64,000 nucleotides of DNA from Rhizomys pruinosus (GCA_009823505.1 VZQC01007061.1:1146539-1210538); one strand, 5' to 3'. Positions 47,197 to 58,401 are shown, counted from the first letter of the stretch. Program-made: numbers and translations. Notes: generated from the letters alone by a model not told the origin.

Positions 47197-47554
47197 TAAT
47201 ATATTTTTTTAAAGCACCCATACAAACTTGGAACATGGAGGGACCATTGACCTTAAAGATCCATCTTGAGGGTGGAGTGCTTGGGGACACAGGGGCTGTT
47301 ACAGAGAGAAAAGGAGGCACAAGGCAGGAAAGCTACATGCTGAGTGGCACCTTTGCCATCCAGGGCATGCATCTCTGGTTTGTGCTTTGCTTTTTTTTCC
47401 CCCCTTCTGGCTAGAACATTGCAATCCACTTTATCTCCTGGGACTAGTTCCTGTATTTTCTTAAAACAGACATGTTACTTTCCCACAAGCTAAATGCCAC
47501 AGCACTGTGTACGCTTTGTGTTAGGTGATATACAGAATTAAAGACATAGGATGA

Positions 47555-47705
47555 GCCGGGCGTGGTGGTGCATGCCTTTAATCCTAGCACTCGGGAGGCA
47601 GAGACAGGCAGATCTTTGAGAGTTCAAGGCCAGCCTGGTCTACAGAGTGAGTTCCAGGACAGCTGGGGCTATAGGGAGACCCTGTCTCGAAAAGACCAAA
47701 AAAAA
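47555..47705 (+). mobile_element. Young B1-like SINE
   Basis: Perfect 14-bp duplication aaagacataggatg at 47540-47553 and 47706-47719. Confidence 0.97.
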
Positions 47706-47909
47706 AAAGACATAGGATGGATGGTACTTCTGGGTTCTGTAAAGCTAAAGGATGATTATTTAGCAGTTATCATTTTAACCATTTAGTTCCAGCTTCTGTT
47801 TAGAATTTAGTATGCCAGGCAAAAGGCAGGGGACACCTAAGTAATCATTGAGTTATATCAACAAACTAAATTTGATTTGTTCTAAGTATATTTTTTTGGT
47901 CTTTTAAAT

Positions 47910-48256
47910 TAAAAAAAAATTTTTTTTTAAGACAGGGTCTCCCTGCAGTCCCAGCTGTCCTGGAACTCTCTGTGTAGACTAGGCTTGCCTTGAACCCACA
48001 GAGATCTGCCTGCCTCTGCTTCCCAAGTGCTGGCAGCACCATGCCCGGCAAATAAACTATTTCAAAAAGGAGAGATGCCTCAACAGCTGCTCTTGCAGAG
48101 GACCTGGGTTCAATTCCCAGCACCCACATGGTAGCTAACAACCTTCCATAACTGCAGTTCTAGAGGATCTGACACCCTGTTCTGACCTTTGTGGGCACTG
48201 GCCGGCATGGATGCACTTACATACATGCAGGCAATACAGTCATAGGCATAAAATAT
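47910..48256. mobile_element. B1 (-) then B2/B3-type (+)
   Basis: 47910-48050 reverse B1 with a deletion near its head. 48062-48256 + strand tRNA-derived SINE (cttgcagaggacctgggttc). Confidence 0.85.
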
Positions 48257-48269
48257 TTCAGAAAGAAAG

Positions 48270-48835
48270 GGTTCTGGGATTAGATACTATACTAGGTGTG
48301 GCCCTCAGTCAAATAGCTTAACGCCCCTGAGCCTCAGTTTCCCATCTTAGAGCAGATATAACACATCAATGATCGATGAAGATTTAATTGAATAATATTT
48401 GTAAAACATGCTTTCCAGCAATCCACCTCTACTTTTCATGTCTTTGTGACTCACCTGAGCTGGAAATGGATCCAGACTACTCCTGTGCCAGTGGGGACTT
48501 CTGTAGTGACAAAGAATTCAAATCCATCTTCCCTAGGAATGGCTGCTCTCCCTGATCCCCCAAGCCTGTGCAAACATGCCAGGGCTGTGTCTGCAAAGGG
48601 GCACTGTACAAATGCAGCTGCCATCCCTGATACAGGAACCACTCTGCTCCCATGTGTAAACAGTCACCAGCGCAGACCTGGACACATACAACTCTGATGC
48701 ATTTCCTACAGTCCCTTTTCTTTGAAGTATGTGAGTGGTGATAAAAGTTATTGACTTGAAAAATACAGCATTTGTAAAGCAGTTAGCATAGTTCCTGTTA
48801 CATGTGAGCTTAATACATGGTATTCTCTTTGTTTT
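48270..48835 (+). mobile_element. MIR relics flanking unique sequence
   Basis: 48270-48420 (cctgagcctcagtttcccat) and 48740-48832 (tttgtaaagcagttagcata, then gttcctgttacatgtgagct) resemble the MIR core and 3' end. 48421-48739 between them is unassigned. Confidence 0.5.
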
Positions 48836-48839
48836 GTTT

Positions 48840-48972
48840 TGTTTGTTGTTTTGAGACAGGGTCTCCTTGTAGCCCCAGCTCTCGTGGAACTTGCTGGCCT
48901 CAAATTCACAGAGATCCACCTGCTTCTGCCTTCTAAGTGCTGGAATTAAAGGCATTTGCCACCAGCCGGGCT
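48840..48972 (-). mobile_element. B1-like SINE, internally deleted
   Basis: gttttgagacagggtctcct to gccaccagccgggc. Confidence 0.88.
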
Positions 48973-49304
48973 ATGTTTTCATGTTATAAGAATCTATAGA
49001 AAACAGAAGGTTCAGGGAAAATGGGTCTTTGTGTAGCAATATGGGAAATCTGAATTAGATGCAAGAAAGTCCATACTGACCTCTGAGACCTGTTTGATTT
49101 CCTGGATGAGATCTTTGCCCCCACAGCCCACCTGTCTCCATCTGGCATCAATCACCCAGACCACATCTGTGGGGGCTGCGGCTCCATCCATTGAGATTCT
49201 ACTCAACTAGGTGTTGAAGGCAGGAGTGAGTGGGTGAGAATCTGGTGCATTCTGGGTCAGGCTCCTGGTCTGCACAGTGCACCTTTAAAAAGGGATCATT
49301 TGTA

Positions 49305-49461
49305 GCCGGGCGTGGTGGCGCACGCCTTTAATCCTAACACTCGGGAGGCAATGGCAGGTGGATCTTTGTGAGTTCAAGGCCAGCCTGGTCTACAGAGTGA
49401 GTTCCAGGACAGCTGGGGCTACAGAGAGACCCTGTCTCGAAAAGACCAAAAAAAAAAAAAA
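49305..49461 (+). mobile_element. Young B1-like SINE, nearest repeat to the ITGA3 island
   Basis: Duplication ggatcatttgta at 49293-49304 and 49462-49473. It lies about 0.3 kb upstream of the GC-rich promoter. Confidence 0.96.
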
Positions 49462-49759
49462 GGATCATTTGTACACGAACAATCTTATCCCTCCATACCA
49501 AAGGGTGCAACCTTTAGAGACAAAGGCTGGTCTTTTTCTGATTACAATTACTGACAGTTGATTGTTACCACTGCTAAGTGTACGTCTGGCTTTGCGGAGG
49601 AGCCCGTTCCAACTGGGATCAAGATGACAGGGGGGCCAGGTGGGCAGGAGAAATACACCTCCATAAATACATCGAAGGGACTCACAGCGCTATGGAGGCT
49701 CGCATTCCAAACAGCCGGACACTGAGGACGGTTCCCTGACGAGCCAACGCCTGATCTGT

Positions 49760-50398
49760 CCAGCCGGGACCGCGCCTAGAACGGTCTTTTCCAGTAGCAG
49801 GGCGGCGGGGCCACCGAACAAATCCCACCCTCGGCCCCGCCCGTCCAATCCATCTTGCCTGGAAGAGCTTTAGGGGCTCCCGACAGGTGTCTGCGGGGGA
49901 GGGCGGAGCCAGGGTAGGAAGGATGAAGAGGGAGGGGCGGCGCTGCCCCTTTAAGAGGCGGCGGCCGAGCCGGGACCTTTTCTCTTTCCCCGGAAGGAAA
50001 GCGGAGTCCGTGCTGGGCGCGCAAGGTGGGGAGGTACCGGGCTGGGCGGTGGGAGGCGGGGCGCCCCGAGGAGGACCCCTCCCTCCTACCCTCCTTGCGC
50101 TCGACGAGTCAGCCTTCCCAGATCCGCCACCTAGCTGGGATCTAAAGAGATAGCACCGCCAAGGGGGCGCGGCTGGAGCGTTCTGGGGGGCCGGGTGCCC
50201 GCCACAGGAGAACCGACCCAGCGATTGGAAGGGGACTGGAGAAGCGCCAACGGCGAGCAGACCTGGAACTGCCCGGGCCTGGGGACTAGAGGCTGCTCGG
50301 CGCTCCGGGCGCAGCGGCGCGGCGAGCAGGTGAACAGGTCCTCCCCGCCCGCGGCGTCCTCCCGCGCTGTCGCCGGGCCCGGGCTCGCGCCTGCAGCC
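49760..50398 (+). promoter_or_regulatory. ITGA3: ITGA3 CpG-island promoter and 5' UTR
   Basis: From about 49.76 kb the sequence turns abruptly GC- and CpG-rich and stays so through exon 1. I see no TATA box. Elements visible: GC boxes at 49835-49842 (CCCCGCCC), 49901-49906 (GGGCGG) and 49934-49940 (GGGGCGG); a CCAAT motif at 49845-49849; an Ets-type CCGGAAG at 49990-49996. No ATG occurs between 50195 and the start codon. The transcription start cannot be fixed from sequence; several dispersed starts would be usual for this promoter class. Confidence 0.8.
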
Positions 50399-50592
50399 AT
50401 GGGCCCCGGTCCCCGCCGAGCGCACCGCGACCCTCGCTGGATGCTCTGCGCGCTCGCCCTGATGGTGGCCGCCGCCTCCGCCTTCAACCTGGACACCCGA
50501 TTCCTGGTGGTGAAAGAGGCGGAGAACCGGGGCAGCCTCTTCGGCTACTCGGTCGCCCTCCACCGGCAGACGGAGCGACAGCAGCGCTACCT
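50399..50592 (+). CDS. ITGA3: ITGA3 exon 1 (coding part): integrin alpha-3 signal peptide and start of beta-propeller
   Basis: Integrin alpha-3 pairs with beta-1 at the plasma membrane to form a laminin (332/511) receptor in epithelia; this role is family knowledge. Seen here: ATG in a strong context (gcagccATGG), then 28 residues with basic N-terminus, hydrophobic core ([13 protein letters not shown]) and an A-S-A cleavage motif before the mature start [13 protein letters not shown]. The first FG-GAP-type repeat follows ([11 protein letters not shown], residues about 45-55). The exon ends after two bases of codon 65 with donor CT|GTAAGT; joining to exon 2 gives [11 protein letters not shown], as in known alpha-3 proteins. 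The frame stays open upstream to about 50195 but has no earlier ATG, so 50399 is chosen. The leader is 4 residues shorter than the human one as I remember it. Confidence 0.97.
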
Positions 50593-52079
50593 GTAAGTCA
50601 GGCTGGCGGGGGTGGGTTGGGGTGGGGGTGAGAGGATGGGAGCGCGGGTACCGCGGGTCCTGAGCCGGTTCGGAGCTCTGGGCCGGTTGACTTCCAGGCC
50701 TGCACTACGACTGGCGTTGAGGAGCCAGGATTTAGGGGGCGGGGACCCCCGCAGCCCTCGGACTGTGGGACTTGGAGGGAAGTGGAGGATGGGGGGCAGT
50801 AATCATCGGCAAGTGCTGACCTGGCCAGAACCTGTCTAGACGCGGCTGCTTCACGCCTCAGACCGCTCCTGCCAGCGGAAGTAGGGTCTCTGCCGCCCAG
50901 CACCCCGTGAATCCAGTACTTGACACTAGCTTCTTCTCTCCGGGGCTAGGAGCTGGGGAACCCCGTAAAATAAACACCTATTGGATCCCTCATTTCCCTT
51001 CCACCTTGGAAGAACCCGCGAACGTATGCATTTAAGCCCTTTTACACCTCTCATTTAGTCTGTAGCCACAGCAGCCACGCCCTCTGCAGAGCCAGGCTGG
51101 ACCGGGTTCTCAAGAGCTTGGCCTTGCAGAGTGAGGAGATGAGGGAGCTCAGTGACTGGAACTGTCCAGAGGCTCCTCTAATGCCAGAGGAGGGGATAGT
51201 AGAAGACAGAAGCGGCGCTGTCCCATCCCAAGTTCCAGAGGCCAGACCCCACCCGGAAGCAGTGGTGTGCTCCCACCAGACGTCTTCCCTGCATTCCACA
51301 GATTCATGTTGGGTCGGGAGCCCCTGAGTGTGTTTGTTTTGGTTTGAAGAGGGTAATGGCTCTCCTTTGCAACAGCTGCGTGACGGAGCTGGAAGAGCCG
51401 AGTTGAGCAGAGGAGGCTGTACACAGCTGCCGGCCCCTTTCCATGTGCATTCATGCCCAAAGGGCCATGTCCAGGTGTCTGAGGTTTCTCTGCATGGCTC
51501 TGTGTGCTGAGGTTGGCAGCTGGGGCACAGGATGGCTGGAGAAGGTGAGGCTGCCCATGGAGGGACAGTGATTAGGACAAGTCACACAGAATCCCCCGAC
51601 CCCCCATTTCTACCTCCTTGAGCTGAGTGGCCTGCCAGGCATTTGTCCCAATCTGGTCTCCTCTGACCCTACTAAACTAGAAAATATGGTCTGGTTAGGC
51701 GTGTGTTGAAATCTCTCCCTGCTCTGGCTGGGGCCTGTGGAAACTTGAGGAAGCCTGGAATGTTCAAAGTCCAGCTCCATTCAGACTTGGCCTCTGCCCT
51801 GCTGGCCCAGCCCCTGTCCATTCTACCCACCTGGACTTAGCCTCCACCCCTACCTGGCTCTAGCAGAAGGTAGGGCTGCCACACCCTTCCCACCCCAGTC
51901 TGGAAGCTTTGACTAACTCTCCACTTTTCTGAGGCCTTGCTTTACTATGGATACAAGTTGTCACAACTGTTCCTTTTCTGTCCTATCCCAGAACACAGTT
52001 TTAGATGTTTTGATTGCTGAATGTGCATGAACTGAGCTAACTCAGTGGATGAGATCTGGAAAGAGTAAAACATAATTCT

Positions 52080-52330
52080 GCAGTTCCTCCCGCTCTGCTG
52101 TGTGACCTTGAACAAGATATTTCTCTACCAGGGGCCAGTTTTCCCCACAAAGAGTTTGCACCTGAATCATTTTGTTCCTTTCTACCTCTATGTGGCCTGT
52201 GTGAGACAGAAGAGGCCCAGCCTCCCACTATTGGTATTCTGTCTTGGCCCTGCCTCTAACATCTGAGCCATAGTTTCTTCATGTATGGAGAATAACATGC
52301 CTTTGTAATGTTAGTGGTACTTTAATGGCA
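52080..52330 (+). mobile_element. MIR relic(s), intron 1
   Basis: gctgtgtgaccttgaacaag at 52097 and tgagccatagtttcttcatg at 52264, followed by a gagaataacatgcctttgta block, follow the MIR core and 3' part in order. Confidence 0.5.
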
Positions 52331-53496
52331 GTGTGTATAGAATGGCCCTCACGTGCCTTGTCCCTTGCGGGGCACCAGAAGGTTCTGAGGCTGAGGCTAG
52401 GCTGTGGGTGTACTCTTTCATCCATGGTCCTTCCTACCCAAGGTGGCCAAGTGAAGGAGTTCTGCTCTCCTCTCCAGGCAGCTCATGCTCAAACTAATGG
52501 ACCTCTGCGGACAGGTGGTTCTGGCCAGATGGGCCTTCTCATGCCTGCCCAGAGCTGCTTCTGTATTTTAAGTCATTTCATCTGACTGAGTTTAGCTCCC
52601 TGTCCTTTGGGAAAGCCAGCTGGGGCTTCGCTGAAGCCAGCTGTGTAGCCAGATGTAGACAGCTGCCTGAGTATTCCAGGGAACTAATATCTCAGATAGC
52701 AACCTTGGATTCTGTCAGCATCAAGAGCTGGGGATTCTTGGTCCTGGATGGGCCGCCCTTCCTCTGGGGTTTGCAGGGACCCCTGAGAATATAATGCATA
52801 GTCATGGGTTTATACATTGTCCTGGGAACCGGAGGAGGGGAGTGCACAGCTTCTGTGATCTCAGAGGAGGTTTTTGTTCCAGAAATGGTTAAAAATCCAA
52901 GTGAACCCTGTCGCTGCCTATCAGCTTCAGCTCTATGCTAGAGCTCCCCACCAGCAACCCAGCCCCACAGTGCTCAGTCTCTGGTAGTGAGGATCTGGGG
53001 TAGATCACTCACTTTGGACTTTTTGATGAGATACATGAGGGCCCTTGGAGGGAGAGGGGCGGCCTCTCTCTGGGAGGTGGTTACTGGGCCTCCCTGCACC
53101 TGGTCGGTTTTCCCTTTTCCACTGTCCTGACCACTTTTGCCGGGGGTGGGGATCCCTCTGAGCGCCGTTTCCCTTTTGCCTTTGTAAATGAGGGTGTCTG
53201 GGAAGCCTTGGAGGGAGTGGCTACTGGTCCTGGAAATGAGGTCACGCCTGAGGTAGGCTGGAGCCTGGCTTACCTGCTGTGCTCTCTTGAAACGTGCTCC
53301 CTGGGCAGGGTGGTTCCTGGCAGCCGCCACTGCTCGTGCCAACAGAAATGGCACAGCAGCTGTGGTTGTGAGCACAGGGCCTACACACGGTTTATCTCCC
53401 CTGGTAGCTTTCTCAGTGACCGGTCTAGGCAAAAGGGCTTTAAGCAGTCAGCAGAGGAAGGCTGATCGTCCAGAAAGAGAAACAGCAAAAAGAGCT

Positions 53497-53612
53497 TGGT
53501 ATGTGATGGGATGGCGCATGCCTGTTATCCCAGCATTCAGAGAGGGAGACAGGAAGATTGGCAGCTCGATGTCAGTCTGGACTACATGGTGAGACCCTGT
53601 CTGAGACAAAGG
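53497..53612 (+). mobile_element. Old B1-like SINE
   Basis: gatggcgcatgcctgttatc to tggtgagaccctgtctgaga; strongly diverged from the young B1 copies in the window. Confidence 0.7.
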
Positions 53613-55379
53613 GTGGGGATCAGAGCTTAAAAGAGGAGTAAAGGATGAAGATGTCCATCACAGTAAGAAGGACTCAGGTTAGACAACACAAAGACTACAC
53701 TAAAGGGGAAATAAGGAGTGCCTACCAAAGACCCAGAGGAGAAGACAGGAGAAAAAACAGCTTTGTTCTTTTTCACTCTAGGCCCCTCCAAGGTCTCTTT
53801 CTTTAGTCGTTCTCATTCTCTTCATTCCCTCTAGCCTGTTGCTCTAGTTCTAGGGCTGAGTCACCAGGGGAGAGGGGGCTGGGTGGGCAGCACGAGAAGT
53901 AGGGAAGGATGGCGAGGGCTGCAGTTTCAGCCGCCATAGGAGAGCCTCTGGGGAGGTGGCTAAATCAGGCAGCAGGGCTGGCACAGAGCAGGCATCCAGG
54001 CATCTTAGAACTGACCCCCCCCCCGCCCCCAACTCAGGCTGTAGCAGCTATCTCCTCCCCTCCTGTTTCCTGGCCTGGTGTTAGATGGGAAAAGTGGCCA
54101 CTGAGACCCCAGGAACAAGTCCCTGGGGGGCTCCTGGTCCTGAATGCTAGGTCCTCTGTTCCCATTCCAAAATCTTTTCATAGGAGCTGCCCCATATCTC
54201 CCTGAGGTGAAGTCTGGGAAGTTGAAACATATAGACTTTCTTTGAGCATCACCTCACCCCAGAATCCCAGGGGCCTCTTCATCTTTGAGGTGAGCCAGCC
54301 TGGTGCCCCGAACTCTCCTGGGCCCCATCCCCCAGCCTTCTCAGATTCTGCTGCTTTCTCTTCACTTATTCCATTAGCTTTGATCTGCCTGGGAGGAATG
54401 GAGGCATAGAGCCCTGAGCAGGGTGAAGAAGAGCTCCACCCTCTGGACTTGATGTTCAGGGGCTCCCCAGAGGCCAGGAGGGGCTTTCCTATTGGAGCCA
54501 AATGAAAGAGTGAGGAGGCAGCTGTTTGAGCCCTTGATCTACCATTTCACCCATCCCTCTTCCTGCAGGGGTGTTGTCTGTATCCCTAGCTCCAGCTTGA
54601 CTCCAGAAGACAGAGGTTCCATCTCCTGAGAGCCCTCTCTAGGTATCCCTGCATCATCTCTGCCCCTTTTGACTGTGTCTGGGAGATGGGCTCAGTGCTA
54701 GTCCAAGAGGGCTCGGCTTTTAGACGTTTTGAACTGGACCCAACAGGGACTACCTGCTAGCAGAGGTGTCGTACCTGGCAGTGTTGGGAGGAAGCTGGAC
54801 CCTATTCTCTGATCCTGTCTTCCCTCATCCACCCTCATCTATGTGCAGGCCTCTGGCTGTAGACCCACTGCATCCTGGGCTGGGAGCCAGAGGGCCTTAA
54901 AGGGCCTCTAAGCAGGCCAGTAGGAGCTAAAAATACTCCAGGGGGTGTGGGGGAGCTCCCAGTGGAATCTCTGAGGAGGGAGGGGCCTGGGATGTGGGCC
55001 TGGAATTAGGGAGTTGGCTCTGCCCGAGCCCCCATCAGTGGGCACAAGGCTGGCTCTGGGCAAGGACTAGAGGCTGTAGGTGATGTGGAGTCTTATTCCA
55101 ATCCAGTTGCCACTTGTGCTTGGCTCTGCCTGTTCAATAGCTCAGGAAGCCAAGAGGATGGGTCCCTCAGCCCTTCCTAGCTGAGACAGACCTGGGAGCC
55201 ATAGAGACCCCGCTCCTTAGGTACCAATAGCTGGATAGCTCGGGCAGGCCGCTGGTAGTCATGACCGCACTGCAATGCATCCATTTCACCATGTGCTCCC
55301 CTGAAACCTTCACCCCTTCAAGCTTATTGTAGCAGACCCCACTTCCAGCCAACTCTGAGCTTTTTCTTAGATGAGTAAT

Positions 55380-55544
55380 CATCAGTCCCTCCCTCCCTTC
55401 CCCGTGTGACTGCCTGGTATCCTCGTTCTGTGGACATCAGTCCCTCCCTCCCTTCCCCGTGTGACTGCCTGGTATCCTCGTTCTGTGGACATCAGTCCCT
55501 CCCTCCCTTCCCCGTGTGACTGCCTGGTATCCTCATTCTGTGGA
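55380..55544. repeat. 55-bp tandem triplication, intron 1
   Basis: Three copies starting at 55380, 55435 and 55490. The unit begins CATCAGTCCCTCCCTCCC and ends TCTGTGGA. The copies are identical except for one G/A change in the third, so the expansion is recent or homogenised. Confidence 0.96.
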
Positions 55545-55784
55545 CCTCCTACTTAAGTTCCATCCCCTGCTCCTTCTGAACAATGAAGTCATCTGTCCTT
55601 TTCTCCCTGCTCAAGGTTCCCTAACCTGGTGGGACAGGAATTCCTGGGTCCCTGGAGGGAGTCTGGGGTCATGCTGGGGCCAGTCCTGGTGCCACAAGAA
55701 ACCAGAGCAGCAGTGCTCAGGCCAGCCGAGGCTTCCTAGTCTGAAACCCTTTTGCAGAAGGAGCCTATTTGTTTTTCCCAAATC

Positions 55785-55915
55785 CTGGAGTTGGCAGGTC
55801 AGCCGAGACTTCCCATTTTACAGATAAGGCTCAGAGAGGATATCACCTTTGATGCAGACCCAGTCCTAGAACCAGGTTCCTGGCCACAGGCTGAGCTATT
55901 CCTTTCCCACGGGTC
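55785..55915 (-). mobile_element. MIR relic, intron 1
   Basis: cccattttacagataaggct and the following cagagaggatatca are the reverse complement of the MIR core region. Confidence 0.6.
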
Positions 55916-57073
55916 CTGGCTTCCTTCTCTCATCTGTCAGGCATGCCAGGGGGTGGATGCCTATGGTAAGCCTGGGTGGTCAGACAGTGGACTCAGGAGC
56001 CAGCCTCCCCAGCCTGGACAGAAGCTGACTAATGGCCCGGCTGTCATATCCTCTCCTTGACATCCTTTCTTGGGGTACTCATAACACTACTGTATTTGGG
56101 CTAAATTTACCCTCTGCTCCCAGGAATACCTCCCCAGGTTGAGGTCTCTGAGCTGTGGATGTTAGGTACAGGCTGAGGTCCACCCCTTTCCTAGTACCCC
56201 TAGGCAGTGCATTCCTGACTCCCAGTAGGCGGAGGTAGCCCAGGCCCCAGCATGCCTGGGCCATGCCCTACCCGCTCCCTGCCTCCCTCTCTTATAGGTC
56301 CCAGGCAAAGCTGTAGTCACAGCCGTTGCTCAGCACTTCCAACCTGGCAAGAAGCCTGGAGCCCAAGTTCTGAGCCCTGAGCCTCAAGGGCCACAGTGTT
56401 GCTGGGCTAAACAGAGGGGCACCTGGGAGGTGCCACCTGCCATCCAGGAGGCTGAGGTGGGAGGACGGGAGGGTCCTGGCAGAACACTGAGATGCTACAG
56501 GGAGGAGACATGGGGAAGTACTTGATTCTGAAGCTGGCGTGTCCTTGGTTGCCATTCCATGGCCTGAGGCAGCTGGAGAACTTCTTCTTTCACAAATGGC
56601 CAAGGGTGGTCCTCTGGCCTCTGCGTTCCATTCACCCCTCTGGTGTGTAATGGGGTTCCAGAGTCCTAGCATCCTTGTGAGAACTCCTTAGTGTGCCTAA
56701 AGATGGATTCTGGGGATAAGGTGGACTGTGTCCACTCTCCCCGACTGGAACTCTGCTCTTGAGCCACACTGTTCACGTGTCAGGTATCTAGCCCCACCCT
56801 GTACCTTGTGTGCTGTTCTCAAGGGGGGGGGTGTTGGGGAATGGGAACATTACTCTAGTCATTTAGCGATCCAAGCCTCCTAGAACTATGTGCTCAGTGG
56901 CTTCAAGAGGAAAGATGCAGGATTCTAACACCCCACCCGTCCCTAGCCGGTGTTCTCTGTCTTCCCTGCTGGTCCCAGGACCTGAACCTGGGGCTGCCGC
57001 TGCTCCTGTCGTGATCTCGTGAAGTCTACTTTTACTTCTGAGGCCAAAGGATTCCTTCCAAAACCCAGATCTG

Positions 57074-57320
57074 AGGCTGGGAACGTAGCTCAGTTGGTAG
57101 AGTGCTTGCCTACTATCCAGAAAGCTCTGGGTTCAGTGCCCAGAACTGTGTAAGCTGGGCGTAGTGGTGAATACCTGAACAGTCCCAGCATTTGGGAGGT
57201 GGCAAAGGAGGATCAAAATTTTAAGGTCATCCTTGGCTACATACTGAGTATGAGGCCAGTCTGGGCTATATGAGACCCTGGCTTAAAAGAGAGAAAGAAA
57301 GAGAGAGAGAGAGACAGAGA
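57074..57320 (+). mobile_element. B4-type SINE (ID head plus B1 body)
   Basis: tRNA/ID-like head (gtagctcagttggtagagtg) with B-box-like gttcagtgcc, followed by a B1-like body (gctgggcgtagtggtgaata) and a GA-rich tail at 57288-57328. Confidence 0.8.
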
Positions 57321-57329
57321 GAGAGAGAT

Positions 57330-57740
57330 CCCATCTGTTACTGCCTTGCCTAAGTCCCTTTGTGGCTCCTCCAAGGCCCTTGCCACCAGCTACGTGGCTC
57401 CCCCAGTGTTCTTCCTGGGCTCTGGCCATGTGAAGGGTTGGTCCCTGAATCACTGGCTTGCTCATGCTTCCTGGCTCTTGCACATGCTGTACCTTTGTCT
57501 ACAGTGTCCTTCCCCCCCTTCTTCATTTGGGTGACTCCTGGCCATTGTCCTCACACTCAGGCCACCAGGGTACCTCGTGTACGAGCCTCTCTGGTTTCTT
57601 CATGAGGCATTTATGTGCTTTTCTGGCCTGCCTTCCCCTGTTCTGGGCTCTCCTGGACATCAGGACTGGAGTTAGTAATGTCCTAGCCCAGAGCATGGTA
57701 TGGAGTTGATGTTCACTAAGTGAATGTTGAATTGGAAGTT
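57330..57740 (+). mobile_element. L2 LINE 3'-end relic
   Basis: Diverged but ordered matches to the conserved L2 3' end: cctttgtctacagtgtcctt, then a ctcctggcc... block, a stretch resembling catgaggcatttatgtgctt, and the end gttgatgttcactaagtgaa followed by tgttgaattgg. It stops about 55 bp before the exon 2 acceptor. Confidence 0.65.
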
Positions 57741-57794
57741 GGGTGGAGGGAAGCTTGAAAAAGTCAGGCTGGCCCACTTGCCTCCCCTCCCCAG

Positions 57795-57922
57795 GCTCCT
57801 GGCTGGTGCTCCCAGGGACCTCGCTGTGCCAGATGGCTACACCAATCGGACTGGGGCTGTGTACTTGTGCCCCCTCACCAACCTCAAGAATGATTGTGAG
57901 CGGATGGACATCTCAGAGAAAA
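57795..57922 (+). CDS. ITGA3: ITGA3 exon 2: beta-propeller blade 1 to 2
   Basis: Acceptor ccctccccag|G at 57793-57794 completes codon 65. Residues 65-107 read LLLAGAPRD..., [13 protein letters not shown] and [11 protein letters not shown], matching integrin alpha-3. N82-R-T is an N-glycosylation sequon equivalent to human N86. C90 and C99 are the positions that form a short disulphide loop in the human protein. The human sequon NIT, just after the second cysteine, is here DIS, so that glycan is absent. The exon ends one base into codon 108 at donor AAAA|GTGAGA. Length 128 bp. Confidence 0.96.
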
Positions 57923-58289
57923 GTGAGAAGGGGCTGGGGGGGCTTGGCAGAGGGAGCCCGGAGAGGAGGTACAAGGCTAGCTTGTTTGATAGGCATAGTA
58001 GCTCATGCCTGTTATCCTAGTGCTTGAGGCTGAAGCAGAAGGACAGCAAGGTCAAGGTTAGATTGGGGTACAGAGTTCCAGACAGCCCGAGCTATATAGG
58101 GAGTCCCTGGCTCAAAAAAAAAAAAATATGCTGGGTTGATTCTTGTCCAGCTGGGGGAACTGAGAGGAGGGCAACTCATATAGCAGTGAGAGGCAGGAAA
58201 CGGGGCGGGGGGGGGGCTGCCCTCTGGAGGCTTTGAGCACTGGAATATGGATAAGAGGCTGTTGGTCATGAACTCTCCTATGCCTACAG
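57923..58289 (+). other. ITGA3: ITGA3 intron 2
   Basis: Short (367 bp) GT-AG intron. Its middle, 57985-58127, is an old + strand B1-like SINE ending in a run of A. A G-rich tract lies at 58201-58217. Confidence 0.92.
57985..58127 (+). mobile_element. Old B1-like SINE, intron 2
   Basis: ggcatagtagctcatgcctg at the start, a diverged B1 body, and an A tail of 13. Confidence 0.7.
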
Positions 58290-58369
58290 GTGACCCTGAC
58301 CATCACATTATTGAGGACATGTGGCTTGGGGTGACTGTGGCCAGCCAGGGTCCTGCAGGCAGAGTCTTG
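58290..58369 (+). CDS. ITGA3: ITGA3 exon 3: beta-propeller
   Basis: Acceptor tgcctacag|GT completes Ser108. The 26 following codons read DPDHHIIEDMWLGVTVASQG then PAGRVL, near-identical to integrin alpha-3 (WLGVTVASQ is the FG-GAP-like strand of the second blade). It ends in phase 0 at donor TTG|GTAAGT. A 49-bp minisatellite starts 32 bp after the donor. Length 80 bp. Confidence 0.96.
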
Positions 58370-58401
58370 GTAAGTGGGCATTCACCATCATCTTCCCACG
58401 G

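Larger units (their letters stand above)
50593..57794 (+). other. ITGA3: ITGA3 intron 1
   Basis: 7.2 kb with GT-AG ends. Relatively poor in young SINEs compared with the upstream region. It holds MIR relics near 52080-52330, an old B1 at 53497-53612, a perfect AP-1-type TGAGTCA at 53857-53863, a MEF2-like CTAAAAATA near 54932, a 55-bp triplicated minisatellite, a MIR near 55785-55915, a B4 SINE and an L2 relic close to the acceptor. No additional exon-like ORF is convincing. Confidence 0.9.

Noticed and set aside
50195..50398. In-frame N-terminal extension of ITGA3
   Set aside because: The frame is open upstream but begins at GTG, not ATG. The extension would bury the signal peptide, and family members start at MGPGP.
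49682..50563. 293-codon reverse-strand open frame across the ITGA3 promoter and exon 1
   Set aside because: GC-rich CpG islands have few stop codons. The translation is low-complexity Arg/Gly/Pro/Ala with no domain, and the opposite strand holds a well-supported exon.
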